Part shown: piece after piece, positions 35,284-43,433 of the stretch | How the letters are laid out: every line of letters starts with the position of its first letter | Position numbering within the stretch: the stretch's first letter is position 1 | Assembly: GCF_036013915.1 (NCBI RefSeq) | Contig: NZ_CP107899.1 | Location: 3,162,001 to 3,226,000 of the forward strand | DNA length: 64,000 nucleotides | Reading direction: 5' to 3' | Source of the DNA: Streptomyces sp. NBC_00464 | GTDB lineage: Bacteria; Actinomycetota; Actinomycetes; Streptomycetales; Streptomycetaceae | The notes under the pieces: generated by a model | The model's database searches: none | The model's input: the letters and a program-made list of their open reading frames with translations, nothing else | What the model was told of the DNA's origin: nothing | Position numbers and translations under genes: made by a program

Positions 35284-36444
35284 ATGACGACATGGCTGCA
35301 CGACACGTTCCCCGGCCACGAGGTGAACCTTGCCTTCGCCCGGGGCCTGCCCGCCGACGCCTTCTTCGAAGGGCTGCGCGAGCAGAACCGCGAGCCGCTC
35401 GCCCGGGGCGAGGCAAACGGCTGGGCGTGGGCCGTGCACGACATGATCAACGAGGAGGACGACGACTACGAAGAGGTCGACTACGGGCGGCTCTGCCCGC
35501 GCGGGGCGGAAGTGGTCGTCTTCGTGACCGAGCCGTGCAGCGCGAAGGCGCACGGCCCCCACTTCGTGTACTACCGCGACGAGCGCACGACGCTCTTCTT
35601 CAGCTTCGAGGACTTCCGACAGCAGCGGGTGGGCGACAACCCCGACTATCTGTCGGCCGAGCTGTTCGCGGCGGGCGTGATAGGCCCTGCGGCGGAGTGC
35701 GAGGAGTGGAAGGACGGCGCGCACGACTGCTACGAGCACGAGGACGCCGACGAGCTGCGGCTGGTGCGGACGATAGCCGACGCCTTCGGCCTGCCCTCCC
35801 CGCCGCTGGCCGCCCTGCCGCTCGCTCCCTCGCCGCGCGGCGAGCCGCCCGTTGCCACGGGACCGGTGGGCGCGGAGCCGGTGGGCGCTGTCAGCGAGTC
35901 ACGCCCGGTCGTCGCCCCGGGGACGTACGCCGTCCATGCCCGTGGCGTCGATGTGACCGAGCTGGCCGCCGCGTGCGCGGACGCCGGGTATCCGGCCCGT
36001 ACGCAGGGCGAGTCGGGCAGCTGGGCGTGGGTGACGTGGGACGCGGCAGCCGTGCGCGGCGGAGAGGTCTCCCAGCTGGCGGGCTTCCTCACCGGATTCC
36101 GCTACGACGAGCGCTTCGGCGGGCCGGACCGGGTCGAGACGGTATTCCTGGCGGGCACACCCGCGTGCGCCTGTGCGAACGGGCAGAACTACGCCATTCA
36201 GCACTGCGAGGACCACCCCTTCCAGTTCCTGAACAGCCGGGGCGGATTCGGGCAGACGTACTTCAACGTCGGCCGGGGCCGTGAGACGCAACGCCACGGA
36301 GATCTGCTGATACGCGAACTGCTGGCCGCCGGGATCGTCGGCCGGGAGACCTCGGCGTACGACGCCGATCCCGACTTCAACGCAGACGGCGCCGTCACGA
36401 TGCGGATCATCGCCGGCCACTTCGGGCTGCCCGCCACGACGTGA
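35284..36444 (+). CDS. Tandem-duplicated-domain protein, possibly DUF6461-like
   Basis: This 386-residue soluble acidic protein is built from two similar halves (about 1-180 and 215-386). Each half has an early G-W-A-W or G-S-W-A-W motif, a central beta-rich block (V-V-V-F-V-T-E-P and V-E-T-V-F-L-A-G-T-P) and an end reading R-x-I-A-x-x-F-G-L-P. A Pro/Val-rich linker joins them. The pattern resembles DUF6461-type proteins, but I am not sure of the family. The first ATG of the frame with a plausible upstream region is 35284. Function unknown. Confidence 0.65.
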   Translation: MTTWLHDTFPGHEVNLAFARGLPADAFFEGLREQNREPLARGEANGWAWAVHDMINEEDDDYEEVDYGRLCPRGAEVVVFVTEPCSAKAHGPHFVYYRDERTTLFFSFEDFRQQRVGDNPDYLSAELFAAGVIGPAAECEEWKDGAHDCYEHEDADELRLVRTIADAFGLPSPPLAALPLAPSPRGEPPVATGPVGAEPVGAVSESRPVVAPGTYAVHARGVDVTELAAACADAGYPARTQGESGSWAWVTWDAAAVRGGEVSQLAGFLTGFRYDERFGGPDRVETVFLAGTPACACANGQNYAIQHCEDHPFQFLNSRGGFGQTYFNVGRGRETQRHGDLLIRELLAAGIVGRETSAYDADPDFNADGAVTMRIIAGHFGLPATT

Positions 36445-36504
36445 CGGGGCGGGGCACGGCGGTGCGGGCAGGGCGCGGGCAAGAACCGCCTCGCGCGCCC
36501 CGCC

Positions 36505-37161
36505 TCAGCCGAAGAGGAAGAGTTCGCGCTCCGTGACGCCCTCCAGCTCGTACCGCGTCCCCACCAGCGACCGGCCAGCGCAGAGCCTGATCAGCGTCGC
36601 CCCGTCACCCCGGTAGCGTCCGGGTGCCCGGCCCTCCTGCTCCCTGCCGATGACCAGCTCCTCCTTGCTGTCCTCGAGCTCGGCGACCAGCAGCGGCATC
36701 TTCTGGTGGCGGGCGCGCGGGCCGAGGAGCCGGAGCGCGAGCGGCAGGCCCGGCCCCCGGTAGGCCCCTTCGAGCCCCCATGCCTCGCGTACGTCGCCCG
36801 CGTGCACCCACTCCCCCAGCGCCACCCCGTCCAGCACCCCGGGCCCGGCGGCGATCACGGCTCCGGCGTCGGTCATCCCCGCCTCCAGCTCGTCCACCAC
36901 CTGCGCGTCGGTCCAGCCGGCGCGTTCGGCGATGTCCCGGTCGTTGCACTCGGGGCTGAACACATCCGGCCCGAACCGGCCCTCCACCACCCGGCTCAGC
37001 ACCGAACCGCAGTGCGCGAGCACGTCCCGCACGGTCCAGCCGGGGCACGCGGTGCGCAGCGCGAAGTCGCTCGCGGCGGCGGACCGCAGCAGCGGTATCA
37101 GGAGGTCCCGCTCGGTGCGCAGGAGGAGACCGGGAAGTTCGGGATCACGTTCGTCAGCCAT
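36505..37161 (-). CDS. Mycothiol-dependent maleylpyruvate-isomerase-family protein
   Basis: This 218-residue protein of the DinB/MDMPI fold has the N-terminal four-helix bundle with C-P-G-W-T-V-R-D-V-L-A-H-C (His as metal ligand) and a later E-W-V-H-A-G-D-V-R-E-A (second His region). Family members use mycothiol as thiol cofactor; the actual substrate is unknown. ATG 37161 follows a run of six G. The frame extends upstream but without a better site. Confidence 0.8.
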   Translation of the reverse strand: MADERDPELPGLLLRTERDLLIPLLRSAAASDFALRTACPGWTVRDVLAHCGSVLSRVVEGRFGPDVFSPECNDRDIAERAGWTDAQVVDELEAGMTDAGAVIAAGPGVLDGVALGEWVHAGDVREAWGLEGAYRGPGLPLALRLLGPRARHQKMPLLVAELEDSKEELVIGREQEGRAPGRYRGDGATLIRLCAGRSLVGTRYELEGVTERELFLFG

Positions 37162-37280
37162 GCCCCCCAGGCAACCACTTTTTCCGGACAACCTTTGCGG
37201 ATTCATGAACACGGCGCGCATCGGCAACTACCCTCAGTTCCCCACGTGTTACTGGAACTCCGGAAACTCATGGAGCCATC

Positions 37281-37739
37281 GTGTCGCTGCTGTTCGAACT
37301 CGTCGGCCAGCTTGCCCCTCACGCGTCGCTCTTCGCCGGGCGTATGGCGGACGGAGCGATGGAGGGCGTCATCCAGCGGATCACCGACCGGACCGTGGAC
37401 GGCGGCGAGGGGGTCTTCCGCCGCCTCATCGGCCGGGGCGGGCAGGACCCGGACGGCCCGGCCGGGCTCGCAGAGCCGGATGCCGTCGAACTGGACGCCC
37501 TGCTTGCCCGGTTGAACGAAGCCGAGCGGGCGCAGCTCGCGGCGGCGCTCACCACCTGGCTGAACGGCTCGCCCGGCCGTCAGGACCTGAACGAACTGGT
37601 GGGGGCCCCGGCACCCGTCCCCGTCCCCGCCCCCGCCCCCGCCCCCGCCCAGTCCACCACGGTGAATTCCACGGGCGACAACAACATCGTGATCGGCAGC
37701 GTGGGCACCTTCACCCAGCATCTGCGGGACGAGAGGTGA
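37281..37739 (+). CDS. Cytoplasmic adaptor-like protein with C-terminal GDNN motif
   Basis: This 152-residue protein has three parts. The first is a helical N-terminal region (about 1-105), with an L-A-R-L-N-E-A-E-R-A-Q-L helix. The second is an A-P-x-P low-complexity linker (about 108-123, A-P-V-P-V-P-A-P-A-P). The third is a C-terminal motif T-G-D-N-N-I-V-I-G-S-V-G-T-F-T-Q (about 130-145). A variant of the motif opens the next protein. Short Asn/Gly/Val repeats of this kind resemble bacterial amyloid signalling motifs. GTG 37281 has GGAG 8 nt upstream. The stop overlaps the next gene by 4 bp. I do not recognise the N-terminal domain. Confidence 0.6.
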   Translation: MSLLFELVGQLAPHASLFAGRMADGAMEGVIQRITDRTVDGGEGVFRRLIGRGGQDPDGPAGLAEPDAVELDALLARLNEAERAQLAAALTTWLNGSPGRQDLNELVGAPAPVPVPAPAPAPAQSTTVNSTGDNNIVIGSVGTFTQHLRDER

Positions 37740-38524
37740 CGAGCCCGGGTAACTGGGGTCGCGGAGACCCGTCGCTCAGGTCGCAGGGCGACAACAACAA
37801 CATCATCGGCAACGCCGGCACGTTCAATCAGTTCCAGATCCTCATCCGGCGTGCCTCCTTCGTCACCGGCTGGCTCTTCCTGATCCTCACCGTCCTCCTG
37901 GCCGGCTACGCCACCTGGAAGTGGCCGGGGGGCTCCCGCAGTCAGTACGTCGGCTTCTTCGCCTTCCTGCTGCTCGCCTTCCTCGCCTCCGTCGTCCACA
38001 TCAGCCTGCGCCGCGCCGACCGCGCGGGTGCGACCGGGACGGGCGGTCCGGCCGGGCGGAAGGGCTCGGGGCTCCGCCTTCCCGACCTGCTGCTCATCGT
38101 CTCCCTCGTCTGCGCCCTCATCAGCTGGTGGTCGTTCCAGAACGTCGTGCGCAACGGCGAAGTGGATGTCCTGGTCCGGACGCAGGGCGCGCAGGCGCTG
38201 ACCAACGAGCCCGACAGCGCGCTCGTCCTCACCGTGGCCCCGTCGAAGACCGCCGACCGGCGCGGCCGGCTGCGGCTCGCTCTGGAGCTCGGGGAGTACG
38301 ACGCCGGGGCGCCTGCCTGCTCCCACCGGACCCGGGTCCGTCTCACGGCCCTCAGCGACAGCGTCACTCCGCTCGTATCGGATCTGCCCGCCCGCTCCAC
38401 CACCGACTTCGACCTCGGCGGCCTCATGCAGCCGAACGGTGTGACGTTCGAACTCAAGGTGCAGACCCCCCAGGGCTGCACCCTGCGCCTGGTGAACAAG
38501 CAGGCCACCCTGCACAACGACTGA
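37736..38524 (+). CDS. Membrane protein with N-terminal GDNN motif
   Basis: This 262-residue protein has a short cytoplasmic N-terminus with Q-G-D-N-N-N-I-I-G-N-A-G-T-F-N-Q (about 18-33), a sister of the motif ending the previous protein. Three hydrophobic helices follow (about 43-60, 69-85 and 110-128). The rest is an extracytoplasmic beta-rich domain (about 135-262) with paired Cys (A-C-S-H near 188, G-C-T-L near 250). The start GTG 37736 overlaps the upstream stop (GTGA). The frame is open far upstream, but codon use there belongs to other genes. Confidence 0.62.
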   Translation: MTSPGNWGRGDPSLRSQGDNNNIIGNAGTFNQFQILIRRASFVTGWLFLILTVLLAGYATWKWPGGSRSQYVGFFAFLLLAFLASVVHISLRRADRAGATGTGGPAGRKGSGLRLPDLLLIVSLVCALISWWSFQNVVRNGEVDVLVRTQGAQALTNEPDSALVLTVAPSKTADRRGRLRLALELGEYDAGAPACSHRTRVRLTALSDSVTPLVSDLPARSTTDFDLGGLMQPNGVTFELKVQTPQGCTLRLVNKQATLHND

Positions 38525-38576
38525 CCCCACGACTCCCGCGCCCGGCGCACGGGATTCCCATGGAGCGAGGTAGCAG

Positions 38577-39482
38577 ATGTCAGGAGCAGCTCTGCGCGGG
38601 TGGGCGGCCGTCACCGCGGCGATCCTACTCTGCGGCGCCGTGGCCGGGTGCGAGTCCGATCCTCCGTCGATCCTCTCGGACAGCACGGAAGTGGGAACCA
38701 AGGACGACCAGCCGGGCACGAGCTTCTCGCCGCACGGCGGCCAGTTCATCGGATTCGACGTCTCCGTGGTCGGCACGCTCATGAACAACCTCGGCTACAA
38801 AACCCCACGCTTCACCAGCGTCATGTCTCAGGACCGCATCCGGGTCCTGCACGAGGGGGGCGTGCAACTGGTGGCCGCCACCTTCTCGATCACCCCGGAC
38901 CGCATGGCTCCCGAGGGCACGAGTCCGCAGGCCGGCGATCTCGACTTCGTCGGCCCGTACGCCACGACTCAGCAGGGCTTCCTGATCCGCAAGAAGGACG
39001 CCGCGAAGTTCAGGAAGAAGAGGGACTTCGACGGCGAGATCGTCTGTGTGTGGGCGGGCACCACGTCCGCCAATGAACTGTCCAAGGGCGGCTTCGAGAA
39101 GATCGTCCCGAGGATGGAGGACGACGCGAAGACCTGCGTGAAGAGGCTCGAGGCCGGAACCGTGGCGGCTGTCTCCACGGACGTGCTGATTCTTTACGGA
39201 CTGACCCAGGAGCACCGCGGCCTCGAAGTCGTGCCAGGTCTCGAATTCGGGGAGGCTCCCAATCAGTACGGCATCGCGATGACCAAGGGGCACCGCGAGG
39301 ACTGCATCAGGCTCCGCGACGAGCTGCTGAAGTACATCGGCAACGCGACCGCCTGGGAAACGAACTTCAAGTCCAGTCTCCCCGCTGTCCCCAAGGCCAT
39401 CCGGGACGAGGCCAGGCCCCGGGAGGAAGACGTCATGGATCTGTCCTGCGTGGACAAGCCCGGAAACGGCTCCTCCGACTGA
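38577..39482 (+). CDS. Substrate-binding lipoprotein (amino-acid-type SBP fold)
   Basis: This 301-residue lipoprotein has lipobox A-V-A-G-C (Cys25). Its mature part resembles the family-3 solute-binding fold (F-I-G-F-D-V-S-V-V-G-T-L, D-F-V-G-P-Y-A-T-T-Q-Q-G-F-L-I, Y-G-I-A-M-T-K). No ABC permease or ATPase gene is nearby, so it may sense rather than transport a ligand. ATG 38577 follows GAGG. It lies 52 bp after the membrane-protein gene on the same strand and likely belongs to that operon. Confidence 0.72.
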   Translation: MSGAALRGWAAVTAAILLCGAVAGCESDPPSILSDSTEVGTKDDQPGTSFSPHGGQFIGFDVSVVGTLMNNLGYKTPRFTSVMSQDRIRVLHEGGVQLVAATFSITPDRMAPEGTSPQAGDLDFVGPYATTQQGFLIRKKDAAKFRKKRDFDGEIVCVWAGTTSANELSKGGFEKIVPRMEDDAKTCVKRLEAGTVAAVSTDVLILYGLTQEHRGLEVVPGLEFGEAPNQYGIAMTKGHREDCIRLRDELLKYIGNATAWETNFKSSLPAVPKAIRDEARPREEDVMDLSCVDKPGNGSSD

Positions 39483-39579
39483 CCGACGCCGCCCCGTCCG
39501 GCCCTCCCTGGCACTGCGCCGCCCGTCCGGCCCCTCACCGGCACTGCCCCGACCCGCCCGGTCCCTTTACAGTCGCCCC

Positions 39580-40227
39580 ATGACCGACAGCGCCCAGAGT
39601 CTCCGCATCCGCTGGCAGGAAGCCCTCGTCGCCGCCCGGAGCGGCGACGAGGGCGCCGACCCGCTGCCGTACGCCGACAACCTCCTGGCACGGTGGGCCG
39701 AGCCCCAGCGGCGCTACCACACCACCGCCCACCTGGCGGCGGTCCTGGACCACGTCGACACGCTCGCCGGTCATGCCGCGGACCCGAACGCGGTCCGGCT
39801 GGCCGCCTGGTTCCACGACGCGGTCTACCGGCCCGACCGGTCCGAGAACGAGGAGCGCAGCGCCGTCCTCGCCGAGCGCGCCCTGCCCGAGGCGGGGGTG
39901 CCCGCCGCGACCACCGCCGAGGTCGCCCGCCTGGTCCGGCTCACCGTCTCGCACGACCCGGCGGACGGCGACACCAACGGCGAGGTCCTGTGCGACGCGG
40001 ACCTCGCGATCCTCGCGGCACCGCCCAAGGAGTACGCGCAGTACGCGGCCCGGGTGCGCGAGGAGTACGGCTTCGTCCCCGCCGACGCGTTCCGCGAGGG
40101 CCGGGCGGCGGTGCTGCGGCAGCTTCTGGGGCTGCCGCGGCTGTTCCGTACCCCGTACGGGGCGGCCGAGTGGGAGGCGCGGGCCCGGCACAACCTGAGC
40201 ACGGAGCTGGAGCTGCTCGCGCGCTGA
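39580..40227 (+). CDS. HD-domain metal-dependent phosphohydrolase
   Basis: This 215-residue protein has the HD-type metal site: Y-H-T-T-A-H-L (His), then W-F-H-D-A-V-Y (HD), and D-A-D-L-A-I-L (Asp). It resembles 'predicted metal-dependent HD superfamily phosphohydrolase' proteins common in Streptomyces. The substrate is unknown; nucleotides or phosphorylated metabolites are usual for the fold. Confidence 0.82.
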   Translation: MTDSAQSLRIRWQEALVAARSGDEGADPLPYADNLLARWAEPQRRYHTTAHLAAVLDHVDTLAGHAADPNAVRLAAWFHDAVYRPDRSENEERSAVLAERALPEAGVPAATTAEVARLVRLTVSHDPADGDTNGEVLCDADLAILAAPPKEYAQYAARVREEYGFVPADAFREGRAAVLRQLLGLPRLFRTPYGAAEWEARARHNLSTELELLAR

Positions 40228-40384
40228 GCGGCGGCAGTCACCTCTACCGCGGTAAAGCACGAGGCCGGAGCTCTTCGCACGAGGCTGGAGCCCCTCGCGC
40301 GCCAAACCCCGCCGGGGCCGGAAGCGAACCGGAGCGGCCAGGCCCGGGGGAATGCCACGGGCCATTCCGCTGTTGGCACCTGTC

Positions 40385-41656
40385 ATGCCCGACTCTGCCA
40401 CCAGCCGCTCCCGTATGCCCCTGGCCGTATACATCCTCGGCCTCTCGGTCTTCGCCCTCGGCACGAGCGAGTTCATGCTCTCCGGGCTGCTGCCACCCAT
40501 CGCCGATGACATGAACGTGTCGATCCCGCGTGCCGGGCTCCTCATATCCGCGTTCGCGATCGGCATGGTGGTCGGCGCCCCGCTGCTCGCCGTGGCCACG
40601 CTCCGGCTGCCGCGCCGCACCACGCTCATCGCGCTGATCTCGGTCTTCGGCCTCGGCCAGGTCGCGGGTGCGCTCGCGCCGACGTACGAGGTGCTCTTCG
40701 CGTCCCGTGTGATCAGCGCGTTCGCGTGCGCCGGGTTCTGGGCGGTCGGGGCTGCCGTCGCCATCGCGATGGTGCCGGTGAACTCCCGTGCCCGCGCGAT
40801 GGCCGTGATGATCGGCGGGCTGTCCATCGCGAACGTGCTGGGGGTGCCGCTGGGCGCCTTCCTCGGCGAGAACCTGGGCTGGCGGTCGGCGTTCTGGGCG
40901 GTCGGTGCGGCCTCCGCCGTGGCGCTGGCCGGGGTGGCGACGATGATCCCCCGGATCCCGCTCCCGGACAAGAAGCCGCAGCTCAAGCGGGAGCTGGGGA
41001 TCTACCGCGACCGGCAGGTGTGGCTCTCCATCGTGCTCACCGCGCTCGCGGCGGGCGGGGTGTTCTGCGCGTTCAGCTATCTGGCGCCGCTGCTGACGGA
41101 TGTCGCCGGGCTGGACTCGGGCTGGGTGCCGACCGTGCTCGCGCTGTTCGGGATCGGTGCGCTGATCGGCACGATGATCGGCGGCCGGGTCGCGGACGCG
41201 CACCTCTTCGGGGTGCTGCTGAGCGGTATCGCGGCGTCGACGGTGTTCCTGGCCGCGCTGGCACTGTTCGCGTCGAACCAGGCCGCCGTGATCGTGCTCT
41301 CGTTCCTGCTGGGCCTGTCGGCGTTCTATACGGCTCCGGCGCTGAACGCCCGCATGTTCAACGTCGCGGGCGCCGCCCCGACCCTGGCGGGCGCGACGAC
41401 CACCGCCGCGTTCAACCTGGGCAACACCGGCGGCCCCTGGCTGGGCGGCACGGTGATCGACCTGGACTTCGGTTTCGAGGCCACCGCGTGGGCGGGGGCG
41501 GCGATGACCGTGCTGGCGCTGGTGACGGTGGTCCTCTCACTGCGGTTGCAGCGCAGCCGCGCCTCGTCGTCCCGGCTGGTGGCGGGCGCCCCGGCCGCTG
41601 CGGCGGACTCCGTGCAGGACGCGTCGCCGGTGTGCGCGCCCTCGTCGGCCGGCTGA
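40385..41656 (+). CDS. DHA1-family MFS exporter (Cmx/CmrA-like)
   Basis: This 423-residue 12-helix MFS protein has an N-terminal L-G-T-S-E-F-M-L-S-G-L-L-P motif typical of sugar-efflux and chloramphenicol-efflux (Cmx/CmrA) proteins. It has R-A-R-A-M-A-V-M-I-G-G and G-V-P-L-G-A-F-L-G in the antiporter region. Drug or metabolite export is likely; chloramphenicol specificity is not proved. ATG 40385 was chosen. ATG 40352 is in frame after a G run, within a small hairpin (GGAATG/CATTCC). Confidence 0.8.
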   Translation: MPDSATSRSRMPLAVYILGLSVFALGTSEFMLSGLLPPIADDMNVSIPRAGLLISAFAIGMVVGAPLLAVATLRLPRRTTLIALISVFGLGQVAGALAPTYEVLFASRVISAFACAGFWAVGAAVAIAMVPVNSRARAMAVMIGGLSIANVLGVPLGAFLGENLGWRSAFWAVGAASAVALAGVATMIPRIPLPDKKPQLKRELGIYRDRQVWLSIVLTALAAGGVFCAFSYLAPLLTDVAGLDSGWVPTVLALFGIGALIGTMIGGRVADAHLFGVLLSGIAASTVFLAALALFASNQAAVIVLSFLLGLSAFYTAPALNARMFNVAGAAPTLAGATTTAAFNLGNTGGPWLGGTVIDLDFGFEATAWAGAAMTVLALVTVVLSLRLQRSRASSSRLVAGAPAAAADSVQDASPVCAPSSAG

Positions 41657-41662
41657 GCGGAC

Positions 41663-41935
41663 TCAGCGGGGCGCGGGCCGGCCCTTGGGGCGGCGCAGGC
41701 CCGCCTCCGTGATCCGGCGGACCAGCTCCTTGGAGCCGATCTGCCGGGCGCCGGCCCGTACCGCGTCCTCGTAGCGCGCTTCGGGTACGTCGTAGTGGTC
41801 GCGCTCGAAGGCGCGGGGCGGGCAGCCGATGGACGCGGCGAAGGCGTGGAGCTCCTCGAAGGACACATCGCTGACCAGGTGCGACCAGAGCCGCCCGTGC
41901 CCCGGCCAGTCCGGTGGATCGATGTAGACGGTCAC
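41663..41935 (-). CDS. DUF4031 family protein
   Basis: This 90-residue small protein begins M-T-V-Y-I-D-P-P-D-W-P-G-H-G-R, the hallmark of DUF4031, with S-H-L-V-S-D and F-E-R-D-H-Y-D-V-P later. Function is unknown. The GTG start at 41935 overlaps the stop of the upstream gene (GTGA), so both are cotranslated. Confidence 0.8.
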   Translation of the reverse strand: MTVYIDPPDWPGHGRLWSHLVSDVSFEELHAFAASIGCPPRAFERDHYDVPEARYEDAVRAGARQIGSKELVRRITEAGLRRPKGRPAPR

Positions 41936-42300
41936 GGCCGCAGTATTCCGGTCAGCGCACCGACCGGGGCGACCGCCACAGCGGCCTTCGTGCAGACCCA
42001 GTGCGGGTCCGGGCCGAGTTCCGGCTCGACGTCGAGGGCGTGCGGGTCGCCCGCGTCGCAGACCGGGCACAGCGGCCAGCGGCCGTACTCCTCCAGCAGC
42101 GCGTCCTGGACGTCCTGGGCGACGAGGCCGACGACGAACTCCGCGCCCTCCGGCCACTGCTCGACCCACCAGCGCCGGTGCGTCACCGCGTCCTCGACCA
42201 TCGAGACGATCTGCGCCTCGGCCACATCTCCGGCGGCGAGGTCGGCCATGACGAGTGCGCGGGCGGTGTGCAGCGCCTGCTCCAGGGGGTTCGGCTCCAT
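41932..42300 (-). CDS. Small protein with possible zinc site, cotranslated with DUF4031 gene
   Basis: This 122-residue acidic soluble protein has C-P-V-C-D-A-G-D-P-H (about 79-88) and a later W-V-C, which could bind zinc. I do not recognise the family. ATG 42300 is preferred; the frame is open to 42393, but that stretch has a different codon use and overlaps the rpiR promoter region. It overlaps the DUF4031 gene by 4 bp. Confidence 0.62.
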   Translation of the reverse strand: MEPNPLEQALHTARALVMADLAAGDVAEAQIVSMVEDAVTHRRWWVEQWPEGAEFVVGLVAQDVQDALLEEYGRWPLCPVCDAGDPHALDVEPELGPDPHWVCTKAAVAVAPVGALTGILRP

Positions 42301-42382
42301 GCAGCCATTGTCCACCCGTACACCGATCCCCCTTTCGCGTTCCGCGTTCCGCGTTCCGCCAGAGGTCGGGACCAAAGGGGGG

Positions 42383-42415
42383 TTGACGGACACCGGGGTT
42401 GAAAATATCTTTCAA
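42383..42415 (+). promoter_or_regulatory. Leaderless promoter with overlapping palindromic operator for rpiR-murQ-PTS cluster
   Basis: A -35 TTGACG (42383-42388), 17-bp spacer and -10 TATCTT (42406-42411) put the transcript start at about 42418, which is the GTG start codon itself. The palindrome TTGAAAATATCTTTCAA (42399-42415, one mismatched pair) covers the -10. This is the expected place for autorepression by the RpiR-type protein. Confidence 0.7.
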
Positions 42416-42417
42416 AG

Positions 42418-43338
42418 GTGACCAATGACCTGAAGGAAAGTTTCAGCGCCGAATCGCCGCCCGCCCCAGCAGCCCTCGCGGCCAAGGTGCGGACGCTCGC
42501 GCCGTCCATGACCCGCTCCATGCAGCGGGTCGCCGAGGCCGTCGCCGGCGACCCGGCCGGCTGCGCTGCCCTCACGGTCACCGGTCTCGCCGAGCTCACC
42601 GGCACCAGCGAGGCGACCGTGGTCCGCACCGCCCGTCTCCTCGGCTACCCCGGCTACCGCGACCTGCGCCTCGCGCTGGCCGGTCTCGCCGCCCACCAGC
42701 AGTCCGGCCGGGCGCCCGCCGTCACCGCGGACATAGCGGTCGACGACCCGATCGCCGACGTGGTCGCCAAGCTGGCCTACGACGAGCAGCAGACCCTCGC
42801 CGACACCGCAGCCGGGCTCGACACCGTGCAGCTCGGTGCCGTCGTGTCCGCCGCCGCCACCGCCCGCCGGATCGACATCTACGGCGTGGGTGCCTCCTCG
42901 CTCGTCGGTCAGGACCTGGCGCAGAAGCTGGCCCGTATCGGCCTGATCGCCCACGCCAACATGGACCCGCACCTCGCGGTGACCAACGCCGTGCAGCTGC
43001 GCTCCGGCGACCTGGCCATCGCGATCACCCACTCCGGCTCGACGGGTGACGTCATCGAGCCGCTGCGCGTCGCCTTCGACCGCGGCGCGACGACGGTCGC
43101 GATCACGGGCCGCCCCGACGGCCCGGTCACGCAGTACGCCGACCACGTACTGACCACGTCCACGGCCCGCGAGAGCGAGCTGCGCCCGGCCGCCATGTCG
43201 AGCCGTACGAGCCAGCTCCTGGTCGTCGACTGCCTGTTCATAGGAGTCGCACAGCGTACGTACGAGACGGCGGCCCCGGCCCTCGCCGCTTCCTACGAGG
43301 CGCTGGCCCACCGCCACAACCCCCGCACCACCCGCTGA
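42418..43338 (+). CDS. MurR/RpiR-family transcriptional regulator
   Basis: This 306-residue regulator has an N-terminal HTH_6 (about 20-95, V-T-G-L-A-E-L-T-G-T-S-E-A-T-V-V-R-T-A-R) and a C-terminal SIS sugar-phosphate domain (about 140-270, I-Y-G-V-G-A-S-S-L-V, T-H-S-G-S-T-G-D). It likely senses MurNAc-6-phosphate and controls the murQ and PTS genes downstream. The mRNA appears leaderless from GTG 42418. The protein's own operator candidate overlaps its -10. Confidence 0.88.
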   Translation: MTNDLKESFSAESPPAPAALAAKVRTLAPSMTRSMQRVAEAVAGDPAGCAALTVTGLAELTGTSEATVVRTARLLGYPGYRDLRLALAGLAAHQQSGRAPAVTADIAVDDPIADVVAKLAYDEQQTLADTAAGLDTVQLGAVVSAAATARRIDIYGVGASSLVGQDLAQKLARIGLIAHANMDPHLAVTNAVQLRSGDLAIAITHSGSTGDVIEPLRVAFDRGATTVAITGRPDGPVTQYADHVLTTSTARESELRPAAMSSRTSQLLVVDCLFIGVAQRTYETAAPALAASYEALAHRHNPRTTR

Positions 43339-43362
43339 CCAGCGGCACACGCAGACACACAA

Positions 43363-43398
43363 CCGCACCCGCACCCGCACCCGCACCCGCACCCGCAG
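43363..43398 (+). repeat. Hexanucleotide tandem repeat (CCGCAC x5 plus CCGCAG)
   Basis: Five CCGCAC units and one CCGCAG lie in the 95-bp rpiR-murQ spacer. Slippage here would change the distance between the genes but no reading frame. Confidence 0.9.
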
Positions 43399-43433
43399 AA
43401 CCGTACGAGTTCAAGAAAGCAGAGCCGCTCTCC

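Noticed and set aside
40349..40378. Translational attenuator before the Cmx-like MFS gene
   Set aside because: The possible stems (GGAATG/CATTCC, TGCCA/TGGCA) are short, and there is no leader peptide with its own ribosome site.
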